Origin: Chromatiaceae bacterium
GTDB taxonomy: Bacteria; Pseudomonadota; Gammaproteobacteria; Chromatiales; Chromatiaceae
Length of the DNA: 64,000 bases
NCBI GenBank assembly: GCA_024235395.1
Contig: JACKMK010000001.1
Span: 434,001-498,000 of the forward strand
Direction of reading: 5' to 3'
Shown here: one piece after another, positions 50,552 through 57,966 of the stretch
Layout: each line of letters begins with the position of its first letter
How positions within the stretch are numbered: position 1 is the stretch's first letter
Translations under genes and position numbers: made by a program
Notes under the pieces: generated by a model
What the model saw: the letters and a program-made list of their open reading frames with translations, nothing else
What the model was told of the DNA's origin: nothing
Database searches by the model: none

Positions 50552-51471
50552 TCCTCACCCTCCTCGAAGACCTCGCGAAATTCCTCCAACTGTTCCGCTG
50601 TCAGAAGAAATACACCATCGCCGCCGCGTTCGAAATCCAGCCACAAAAACGGAACGTCGGGATACCGCGCCATCAACAGATCGGCGCTTGCCCCGACTTC
50701 GACGACCATGATACCACCGGGCCGCAGGTAGTCGGCGCCCCCCGCAAGGATGCGTGACACCACGTCCATCCCGTCCTCGCCCGCCTCCAGGGCCAATGCG
50801 GGCTCATGTCGGTATTCCGCGGGCAGCCCCTCCATTTCCGCCCGGCTGACATAGGGCGGATTGCTGACAATCAGGTCATAGCGCTCGCCGTCCAGTCCGT
50901 CGTATACGTCCGCACGCAGCGCCCTTACCCTGGCCTCCAGGCGATGTCGCTCGATATTCCGCACGGCGACGTCGAGCGCTGCGGGCGAAACATCGCTCAG
51001 GTCAACCAATGCATCGGCAAATGCGTATGCGCACGCAATTCCAATGCAACCGCTGCCACAGCACAGATCGAGCACGCTTCCGACCTGATCGTCTTCCAGC
51101 CAGGGCGCAAACCGCTCGCCGATCAATTCGGCAATCGGTGAACGCGGAATCAGCACGTTCCTGTCGACGAAAAAGTCCAGACCCGCAAAACGCATCTCAC
51201 CGATCAGGTACGCGGCCGGCACGCGGCGTTCTATGCGCGCCTGAAACAACTGCATGATCTCGTCGGCCTCGTCCGTCGTCACCCGTGCGTCGAGATAACC
51301 GTCCGGCATTTCGTGTCCGAGGTGCAGCACATGCAGGACCAGGGCCAGCGCCTCGTCCAGCGCATTGTCCGTACCATGACCGAAATGTAACCCGGCCTCG
51401 TTGAATCGGCTCGCCCCCCAGCGCACCCAGTCGCGCAGCGTCAACAGCGCGTTCGCGCCCGGATCTCGCAT
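50548..51471 (-). CDS. prmB: Ribosomal protein L3 glutamine methyltransferase PrmB
   Basis: 307 residues from the ATG at 51471 with GGGAAG upstream. The SAM motif VLDLCCGSGCIGIACAYAF and the catalytic NPPY motif in DLIVSNPPYVSRAEMEGLPA define the HemK-type glutamine methyltransferases. The N-terminal helical domain (LTLRDWVRWGASRFNEAGLH) favours PrmB (ribosomal L3) over PrmC (release factors). It overlaps the downstream small gene by four bases. Confidence 0.92.
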   Translation of the reverse strand: MRDPGANALLTLRDWVRWGASRFNEAGLHFGHGTDNALDEALALVLHVLHLGHEMPDGYLDARVTTDEADEIMQLFQARIERRVPAAYLIGEMRFAGLDFFVDRNVLIPRSPIAELIGERFAPWLEDDQVGSVLDLCCGSGCIGIACAYAFADALVDLSDVSPAALDVAVRNIERHRLEARVRALRADVYDGLDGERYDLIVSNPPYVSRAEMEGLPAEYRHEPALALEAGEDGMDVVSRILAGGADYLRPGGIMVVEVGASADLLMARYPDVPFLWLDFERGGDGVFLLTAEQLEEFREVFEEGEE

Positions 51472-51653
51472 CTTCCCGTCTCCCCTCGCACGGTCGCACC
51501 CAACTCGCTCGGAACTGCGGACAGGCCCCGAAGTCGCGTCGTCCGCCGCGGCTCTACTATAGTCGCACTGGGAGTCTCGCTGGCAAGGCCGGCGTCGACC
51601 GTCTCCATCAGCCACACGCCGCCAGTAGAGATCCGAAACGCGAGACTCCCGGA

Positions 51654-53648
51654 GTGCCGAGAATCCATCATTCACTGAAATTCCAGATCGGCGTCGCCAT
51701 CTCGCTGCTGACCACGCTGTTCGCGGCGTCGACCCTCTACTCGCTGCACGTCATCGACCAGCAGCAGGCCGACGATGCCCTTGTGCGCCTGGCCGGCAGG
51801 TTGCAGTTCAACCAGCAGCAACTGACGGTGCAGGCGATGCGCTATCAGGAGAATGCGCCACGCGACTACCCGAGCTACAACCGCGATCTGCGCCTGTATT
51901 TCGAAGACCTGAAGAACACGCGCGCCAAACTGACAGAGGCGATCGAGGCCTTCGCCGCCAATCGTTTCGACGTTTCGCTCACCGGCGATTCCATGGCCAT
52001 GCCTCCGCGTTTGCCAGCGCGTTCCCATGCGATCGCAGGCGAGCTCGCCGAGACCTGGAACGACTTCTCGCGGAAGCTGGACGAAAAGATAGGACCGGAT
52101 CTGGACGAACCGCGTCTCGAATGGGCGGCCCAGTGGATCTCCGAAAACGATGCGGCACTTGAATCGATCGCACAGCGCCTGTCGGGTACGCTGCGGAATG
52201 ACGTCGCCGACCGAGCGGCACGGGCCAACCTGATCAACCGCTCGCTGTTGCTGAGCGCGCTACTGGTCGCGTTAGGCACTGCATGGTGGTTCTACAGGCG
52301 CGTGCTCGCCCCACTGACGGCGGCCGTCGACGGATTCAAACAGGTCGCCAATGGCGATTTCGCGCACAAGGTGCCGATCTCCCACGACAACGAGATCGGC
52401 TGGCTGGCACAGTCCTTCAACCATCTGTCGGATCGCATGGATGCGCTGCGCAAGCTGCTGACCCGGCTCGAACAGGGTGCCGATCTCGAGGCGACGTTGC
52501 GCACTTTGTCGGAACTGCTGCCGCCACTGATCCCGGTCGACTGGATTGGCGTGTTGGTGCGCGGGCCGGACGGCTTGATTCACCTTGAGATGGCATTCAG
52601 CGACGGGCGCCCTGATACCGTTGGCTCGCTCAGTTTCGAACCTGACCGGACCCTGCTGGAGGAATGCATCAATAGCCGGGAACCGCTCCATATCCCCGAC
52701 GTCCGCGAGATGGCCACGCTCTCTCCAAGCTACGTATTCCTGCAGCGCCTGGCCGACCGCGGGCGGCGCGACGCGATCATGCTGCCGATCGGCGGCGGTG
52801 CAGCGATCCAGGGCGTCGCGGTGTTCGCCAGCCGTTATCCGAACAATTTCCGCAGCGAGCATCTCGCGTTGCTGCGCAATCTGGGCGTCCTGCTCGGCAT
52901 CAGTCTGGGCCGCACGATCCAGTTGGTCGAAAGCAGCCGGCTGGCGACAATCGGCCAATTCGCTTCCGGGATCGCCCACGAGATCCGCAATCCGCTCGGC
53001 ACGATCGGATTGGCGCTGGAGTACCTGCAGTCACTCGACGGCCTGCCCGATGCCGCAACCAAACGCCTGGCGATCGCCAGCGGCGAAGTCTCCAGACTCG
53101 AGCGTCTGTTGGCCGACATGCTGACGTATGCGAAACCACTCCCACTCTCCCGGCGCCCGGACGACCTCCCGGCACTGGTCGCGGAGACGGCGGCAACCGA
53201 GATGAGCGAGGCGCAACCGATCGAGGTACATGCGTCGGCCTGTCCGGCCGTCGCGATGGACCGTGACCGCATGCGCCAGGTGCTCTTGAACCTGCTGCAC
53301 AACGCGCAGCATGCATCTCCGGAAGGGACTGCGGTACGGGTGCGGTGCGAGCCTGGCGTACCCGGCTGGGTGGAGGTACGTGTCAGCAACGCCGGCCCGC
53401 CCATTCCCGAGAAAATCATGGAACGGATCTTCGAACCCTTCGTCACGACCAAGGCCACCGGCACCGGTCTGGGACTCGCGATCGTCCACAGGATCGTTCG
53501 CGCCCATGCAGGTCAGATCAACCTCGTGACGGGGACGCCTGACGGCACCACGGTCACAGTGCGGCTGCCGACGGCACAAGGGGGTACGGAGGCTTCAGAC
53601 GTCGCGGAGGCGCAGGACCGGATCCCCAGGTCGTCGACCTCCGCGTGA
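51654..53648 (+). CDS. Membrane sensor histidine kinase (HAMP-GAF-HisKA-HATPase)
   Basis: 664 residues starting at a GTG. TM1 is at about 10-32 and TM2 at about 196-217; between lies a helical periplasmic sensing domain of about 160 residues. HAMP (about 218-270) and a GAF domain (about 290-420) precede the HisKA dimerisation domain with phospho-acceptor His442 in FASGIAHEIRNPLGTIGLAL. The ATPase domain has the N box DRDRMRQVLLNLLHNAQHA and G box GTGLGLAIVHRIV. It would autophosphorylate in response to an unknown signal. No response regulator lies next to it. Confidence 0.9.
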   Translation: MPRIHHSLKFQIGVAISLLTTLFAASTLYSLHVIDQQQADDALVRLAGRLQFNQQQLTVQAMRYQENAPRDYPSYNRDLRLYFEDLKNTRAKLTEAIEAFAANRFDVSLTGDSMAMPPRLPARSHAIAGELAETWNDFSRKLDEKIGPDLDEPRLEWAAQWISENDAALESIAQRLSGTLRNDVADRAARANLINRSLLLSALLVALGTAWWFYRRVLAPLTAAVDGFKQVANGDFAHKVPISHDNEIGWLAQSFNHLSDRMDALRKLLTRLEQGADLEATLRTLSELLPPLIPVDWIGVLVRGPDGLIHLEMAFSDGRPDTVGSLSFEPDRTLLEECINSREPLHIPDVREMATLSPSYVFLQRLADRGRRDAIMLPIGGGAAIQGVAVFASRYPNNFRSEHLALLRNLGVLLGISLGRTIQLVESSRLATIGQFASGIAHEIRNPLGTIGLALEYLQSLDGLPDAATKRLAIASGEVSRLERLLADMLTYAKPLPLSRRPDDLPALVAETAATEMSEAQPIEVHASACPAVAMDRDRMRQVLLNLLHNAQHASPEGTAVRVRCEPGVPGWVEVRVSNAGPPIPEKIMERIFEPFVTTKATGTGLGLAIVHRIVRAHAGQINLVTGTPDGTTVTVRLPTAQGGTEASDVAEAQDRIPRSSTSA

Positions 53649-53722
53649 TGCACGGTCACCCGTACGCGGTTGCGGCGCCGGGCGTCATCGCGCCGGTGCC
53701 GCAACCAAAAGCGATCGAGGTG

Positions 53723-54196
53723 TCAGGCGGCCTGGTGCTTGAGACCGACGACCTGTGACGCGGCCTTCTTCTCGCGCCGCGCAGCCTCGCGCATCTCACC
53801 GCGCTGCACGAGATCGTGCAAGGTGATGTCGCTGAGGAACACAAAGATCTGTTGGCTCAGATCGTCCCACAGGCTGTGCGTGAGGCAGCGCTGACCGTCC
53901 TGGCAATTCTGCCGACCTTTACAGCGCGTGAACTCGACCCATTCATCGACCGCGCAGATGATGTCGGCGATCGAGATCTCGTCCGATTCGCGACCCAGAT
54001 AGTAGCCGCCCCCCGGTCCACGGACACCGCGCACAAGCCCCTTGCTACGCAGCGCAGCAAACAGCTGCTCGAGATACGACAGGGAGATGCCCTGGTTCTC
54101 GGAGATATCCGCAAGGGTCACAGGGCCCTGGGTACCGTTCAGCGCCAGGTCCAGCATGGCGGTAACGGCATAGCGTCCTTTGGTTGAGAGTCTCAT
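53723..54196 (-). CDS. iscR: Iron-sulfur cluster regulator IscR
   Basis: 157 residues of the Rrf2 family. The N-terminal winged helix begins MRLSTKGRYAVTAMLDLALN. Cluster ligands Cys92, Cys98, Cys104 and His107 lie in RCKGRQNCQDGQRCLTH with the C-x5-C-x5-C spacing of E. coli IscR. It represses Fe-S assembly genes when holding a [2Fe-2S] cluster. The isc operon usually follows iscR directly, but here the sequence downstream to the kinase stop holds no iscS, so the gene is solitary in this window. A type-1-like IscR site overlaps its promoter region. Confidence 0.94.
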   Translation of the reverse strand: MRLSTKGRYAVTAMLDLALNGTQGPVTLADISENQGISLSYLEQLFAALRSKGLVRGVRGPGGGYYLGRESDEISIADIICAVDEWVEFTRCKGRQNCQDGQRCLTHSLWDDLSQQIFVFLSDITLHDLVQRGEMREAARREKKAASQVVGLKHQAA

Positions 54197-54230
54197 GTTC
54201 GCATTCCTCGTGTGCTGCACCTGAAGTGCA

Positions 54231-54255
54231 TTTACCTACTAATTTTCTCGGGTAA
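54231..54255 (-). promoter_or_regulatory. Type-1-like IscR binding site before iscR
   Basis: On the minus strand TTACCCGAGAAAATTAGTAGGTAAA matches about 18 of 25 positions of the E. coli type 1 motif (ATASYYGACTRWWWYAGTCRRSTAT). It lies about 35-60 bases before the iscR ATG and just downstream of the proposed -10. It suggests autorepression. Confidence 0.6.
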
Positions 54256-54257
54256 GA

Positions 54258-54286
54258 AGGTAGCAGTAACCCAGGAAAACAGTCAA
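54258..54286 (-). promoter_or_regulatory. Putative iscR promoter
   Basis: On the minus strand TTGACT (54286-54281) and CTACCT (54263-54258) are separated by 17 bases. The -35 is strong and the -10 is weak, which suits a regulated promoter. It ends just before the IscR-like site. Confidence 0.6.
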
Positions 54287-54418
54287 CATTTATTTTGAAC
54301 AGATTCCGTCCGCTATGACCTGGACAGAATCTCGTTGCTACCCAAAGTAGACCGCCGCATGACCGGCATAGTTCAACCAACCCGCGACAAACCATTGCGG
54401 CGCCGACGGTTTTATCGA

Positions 54419-54904
54419 TCAACTGAGGTCGCAGGCGGACCGATGCAGGCGGGTGACATCGTCGACGAACAGATGTCCCTGGCGGAGACAGAACGCAAGC
54501 CAGCGCGAGACGAACAGGTTGAGCCGCCACTTGTTGCGCAACCCCGGTGCCTCGTAGAGGCGGCGCGTCGGCAGCACTTGCTGACGCAGGTCCTCGACCT
54601 CGACCTGGCGAGCGTCGTGGTAGACGCGCAGCACCGCATCCGGTTCCGAGAGCCCATCGGCGTCATTCGCGAAACGGTAGGTCAGCCGCAACAGGGTCGT
54701 GTAGGGGGTCTGTTCGATGATGGTGAGGTGGAGATCCTGGTGGTCCGGACGCCTAGACCGGTGCTCACCACGCAGTCGCTTCAACTGGGGTACCAGACTG
54801 TGCAGATGCCGGTAATTTTCTTCGCACAGGTCGAGCAACCCCCCGACCGTTGGGTTGTCATCGAGCCAGTTATCGATAGGTGCGTTGTTCGGACGCTGCA
54901 TCAA
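54419..54904 (-). CDS. DUF1249 family protein YqiB
   Basis: 161 residues. The FVSRWLAFCLRQGHLF C-terminus and the LHLTIIEQTPYTTLLRLTYR segment match the DUF1249/YqiB family of gammaproteobacterial proteins. Its function is unknown; in several genomes it lies near cyclic-AMP phosphodiesterase or topoisomerase genes, which are not present here. It has no signal peptide or membrane helix. The upstream 160 bases hold no other gene. Confidence 0.85.
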   Translation of the reverse strand: MMQRPNNAPIDNWLDDNPTVGGLLDLCEENYRHLHSLVPQLKRLRGEHRSRRPDHQDLHLTIIEQTPYTTLLRLTYRFANDADGLSEPDAVLRVYHDARQVEVEDLRQQVLPTRRLYEAPGLRNKWRLNLFVSRWLAFCLRQGHLFVDDVTRLHRSACDLS

Positions 54905-55066
54905 CCTGACCTGCGGATATCAGGTCCCAGTATAGCCGCGTGTTGCCGCGGCAATGCGAGATAGCTGTGGTCCGACCAAAAACGGATCGGGCCAGGTAAC
55001 GACCTGGCCCGCAAGATGCTTCGGTGCAACCGCGGGCGCATCGTGCCCGGGCCGGGTGCGGGGTGA

Positions 55067-55438
55067 CTAGGCGTGGCCGGATTGCTGTTCGGCTACCTGT
55101 CGGCGCACCTCGTCCATGTCGAGTTCGCCGGCCTTCGAGACCAGTTCCCGGAACGCCGATTCCGGCAGCGCGCCGGCTTCGCTGAAGATAATGATCTTGT
55201 CACGAAAGATCATCAGCGTCGGGATCGACCGGATCTGAAAATGTCCCGCAATCTCGTGTTCCTCTTCGGTGTTCACCTTGGCGAATACGACGTCGGCGTG
55301 ATCTTCGGACACCTTCTCATAGGTGGGAGCGAACGACCGGCACGGACCACACCAGGGCGCCCAGAAGTCGACGATCACGAAGTCATTGTTGGTGACGACC
55401 TCTTCGAAATTTTCCTTGGTCAACTCGACGACTGCCAT
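55067..55438 (-). CDS. Thioredoxin family protein
   Basis: 123 residues. The active-site WCGPC (Cys30 and Cys33) lies in DFWAPWCGPC and the cis-Pro in IRSIPTLMIF, typical of thioredoxins. There is no signal peptide, so it should act in the cytoplasm to reduce protein disulfides. The C-terminus is extended by about 15 residues with Arg/Gln-rich sequence compared with TrxA. It may be the second thioredoxin of the organism rather than the main TrxA, since no rho gene is adjacent. Confidence 0.9.
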   Translation of the reverse strand: MAVVELTKENFEEVVTNNDFVIVDFWAPWCGPCRSFAPTYEKVSEDHADVVFAKVNTEEEHEIAGHFQIRSIPTLMIFRDKIIIFSEAGALPESAFRELVSKAGELDMDEVRRQVAEQQSGHA

Positions 55439-55508
55439 GGCGGCCTCCGATGGTTCGGTGAGACTTGATAGATGGCGCTAGTTTACCACAGCGCGTCGCC
55501 AGTCGGCG

Positions 55509-55534
55509 AAAAAAGCCCGGAAATCCAGGCTTTT
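55509..55534 (-). terminator. Intrinsic terminator after adk
   Basis: On the minus strand AAAAGCC pairs with GGCTTTT, extended by TGG/CCG pairs with one wobble, and the 3' arm runs straight into TTTTTT. It lies about 25 bases after the adk stop and upstream of the thioredoxin gene. Confidence 0.8.
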
Positions 55535-55557
55535 GGCGCAATCTGACCGATTGCGGA

Positions 55558-56205
55558 TCAGCCGTCCAGACCGGAAAAAATCTGTCCGCGAATGTCGTCG
55601 ACGCTACCGACGCCGTTGATCTTGACGTACTTGCAGTTACCGGCCTGCGCCTCTTTGCTGTAGAACGCAATCAGCGGCTCGGTCTGGTCGTGGTAGACCT
55701 TGAGGCGCGCCTTCACGGTCTCTTCCTGGTCGTCGTCTCGCTGAATCAGCGGCTCGCCGGTCACGTCGTCGACGCCTTCGGTTTTCGGCGGATTGAACAC
55801 CACGTGATAGGTGCGACCCGAGGCCAGATGGACCCGGCGCCCCGACATGCGCTTGATGATCTCTGCGTCCGGCACATCGATCTCGACGACCGCATCGATC
55901 GGCACCCCGGCCTCCTTGAGCGCTTCTGCCTGCGGAATGGTGCGCGGGAAGCCGTCGAACAGGTAGCCGGCCTTGCAGTCGTCCTCTTTGATGCGTTCCT
56001 TGACCATCCCCATGATGATGTCGTCGGAGACCAGACCGCCCTCGTCCATGATCTTTTTGGCCGCGACGCCCAGTTCGGTGCCCGCCTTCACGTGCGCACG
56101 CAGCATGTCGCCGGTGGAGATCTGCGGGATCCCGTAACGCTCTTTGATGTAGTTGGCTTGAGTGCCTTTGCCGGCACCAGGGCCGCCGAGAAGAATGACG
56201 CGCAT
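55558..56205 (-). CDS. adk: Adenylate kinase
   Basis: 215 residues. The P-loop GGPGAGKGTQANYI, the AMP-binding TGDMLRAHVKAGTELG and FDGFPRTIPQAEAL segments, and a long-form LID domain without the zinc cysteines (RTYHVVFNPPKTEGV) define Adk. It equilibrates ATP, ADP and AMP. The ATG is preceded by AGGGGG and the gene is followed by a terminator. Confidence 0.97.
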   Translation of the reverse strand: MRVILLGGPGAGKGTQANYIKERYGIPQISTGDMLRAHVKAGTELGVAAKKIMDEGGLVSDDIIMGMVKERIKEDDCKAGYLFDGFPRTIPQAEALKEAGVPIDAVVEIDVPDAEIIKRMSGRRVHLASGRTYHVVFNPPKTEGVDDVTGEPLIQRDDDQEETVKARLKVYHDQTEPLIAFYSKEAQAGNCKYVKINGVGSVDDIRGQIFSGLDG

Positions 56206-56348
56206 GTGTCTGCCCCCTAGAGATTCCAGTTTTTTCAGGGGGCGGAGTCTGCCATACGCGGCGCGGAAACCTCTAGTCGAGTATGCGAATAGGTCGATTC
56301 AGGCGATTTATCCGGCCGATCGGCGGTGACAACCGCCGGAAAGCGGCG

Positions 56349-56819
56349 CTAAAGGTGGCGGTCGATGCCGTGCGCCTTGAGTCCCCAGGCAAACAGCGAT
56401 CCAACACGCCGGTCGGCCTGCCGCAGGCGCCGATTGAGCACGCCGAACAGGTCTTTGAGCACCACGTAGCCGCGCTCGGGGTGGGTCTCGAAATACCGCG
56501 AAAGGGCTTCGGCGTCGAACACCAGCAGCTCGCACGGCTCGACGGCGATCACCGAGGCACTGCGCGGCGCGGATTCGAACAGGCTCAGTTCGCCAAATAC
56601 CTCGCCGGCACCCAGGTCGCAGAGGCCGGGTTGGATGTGTCGATGATCCTCGATTTCGACGCGTCCACTGACACGCACGCTGCCCCGCTCGATGAGGTAG
56701 ACACAGCGGTCTTCGGCACCTTCGACGATGATCGTCTGTCCGGCCTCGAATGGAAGCCTCTGTGCGACCCCGCTCTCGAGCAAATGGGGATCGCGCAGAA
56801 CGTCTACGATGGTGGGCAT
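56349..56819 (-). CDS. Stand-alone cyclic nucleotide-binding domain protein
   Basis: 156 residues from the ATG at 56819 (GGAGAGGGG upstream). The CNB (Crp-like) beta barrel is clear: FEAGQTIIVEGAEDRCVYLI, ERGSVRVSGRVEI, LGAGEVFGELSLFESAPRSA. The PRSA segment matches the phosphate-binding cassette. No helix-turn-helix follows; the C-terminus is a helix-rich stretch (LNRRLRQADRRVGSLFAWGL). It is not a transcription factor of the usual kind and may be a cyclic-nucleotide sensing adaptor. Downstream is adk; a functional link is unproven. Confidence 0.88.
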   Translation of the reverse strand: MPTIVDVLRDPHLLESGVAQRLPFEAGQTIIVEGAEDRCVYLIERGSVRVSGRVEIEDHRHIQPGLCDLGAGEVFGELSLFESAPRSASVIAVEPCELLVFDAEALSRYFETHPERGYVVLKDLFGVLNRRLRQADRRVGSLFAWGLKAHGIDRHL

Positions 56820-57053
56820 GAGCGCCCCTCTCCGATTAAGCTGCTGCAGGGAATATCGACAGGACCGGGGCAAACCTGAAGGATCGCCGATCCTGGCAGA
56901 CTGTGACCCCGTGCGCAGCATTACGGGACACAAAAGGCCCACAGGCGGGGATCGACAGCACTGCCTCGAGGCCGGAGCGCCCGGGAATCACCGCGCGACC
57001 ACCCCCCGCCCGAAGCGCCGGCGGAGGGTTACCGACCACAACAGGAGATCACG

Positions 57054-57860
57054 ATGCGTATCGCACGCTGCATCGACAGACAGGGCCGGATCCGCTGGGT
57101 CGAACCGCACGGGGAGCAACTGGGTCAACTGCTCGAGGTCGCGCCCGGGCTCGACGACGTCCGGCGACTCGACGAGCGGATCGAGGTGCAGCGCTGGCTG
57201 GCTCCCGTGCGGCCAACCGACATCTACGGCATCGGGCTCAACTACCGTGCGCACGCGGCCGAAACCGGCGCGCCGATTCCGGAGAACCCGGTGATGTTCA
57301 TGAAGCCCAGTACGGCCGTCACCGATCCGGGTGAACCCATCCTGCTACCGCGCGCCTGTGAACACGGCCCGGAGGTCGACTACGAGGCAGAGCTCGCCGT
57401 GGTGATCGGCAGGACAGCGCGCGATGTCAGCGAGGCCGACGCGCTCGACCATGTCTTCGGGTACACCTGCGCCAACGACGTCTCGGCCCGTCGCTGGCAG
57501 AAGCACGCCGGGGGTGGCCAGTGGGTGCGCGGCAAGAGTTTCGACACCTTTTGCCCGCTCGGGCCTCTGCTTGTCACTGCCGACGAGATCCCGGACCCCC
57601 AGTCCCTGCCGATCCGCTCGGTACTGAACGGAACCACGATGCAATCGAGCACGACCGGCGACATGATCTTCTCGGTGGCCAAGCTGATCGCCTTCATCAG
57701 TCGCGACACCACGCTGCTGCCCGGCTCCGTGATCCTGACCGGGACGCCCGAAGGCGTCGGCTTCGCGCGCAAGCCGCCCGTCTACCTGTCCCACGGCGAC
57801 ACCATCGAGATCGTCATCGATGGCATCGGTACGCTGCGCAATCCGGTGCGCAACGCCTGA
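57054..57860 (+). CDS. Fumarylacetoacetate hydrolase family protein
   Basis: 268 residues with AGGAGATC before the ATG. The FAH core shows metal ligands in GPEVDYEAELAVVIGRTARD (Glu residues), the ANDVSARRWQKHAGGGQWVR segment, and VILTGTPEGVGFARKPPVYL. Members hydrolyse C-C bonds of beta-diketones or decarboxylate oxaloacetate-like substrates; the exact reaction is not clear here. No aromatic degradation genes lie nearby. A hairpin separates it from convergent htpG. Confidence 0.88.
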   Translation: MRIARCIDRQGRIRWVEPHGEQLGQLLEVAPGLDDVRRLDERIEVQRWLAPVRPTDIYGIGLNYRAHAAETGAPIPENPVMFMKPSTAVTDPGEPILLPRACEHGPEVDYEAELAVVIGRTARDVSEADALDHVFGYTCANDVSARRWQKHAGGGQWVRGKSFDTFCPLGPLLVTADEIPDPQSLPIRSVLNGTTMQSSTTGDMIFSVAKLIAFISRDTTLLPGSVILTGTPEGVGFARKPPVYLSHGDTIEIVIDGIGTLRNPVRNA

Positions 57861-57916
57861 CGGATGGCCGACAGCGGCACGGCGATGCGTCCAGCGGTGT
57901 GCGGCAGATACAGAAA

Positions 57917-57943
57917 GAGGCCGGCGCCTGCGCGACCGGCCTC
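57917..57943. terminator. Hairpin between convergent FAH-family gene and htpG
   Basis: GAGGCCGG and CCGGCCTC pair perfectly around an 11-base loop and are followed by CCGCTTT. The position between two convergent genes fits a bidirectional terminator. Confidence 0.6.
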
Positions 57944-57966
57944 CCGCTTTCCGGAACGATCGTCGT

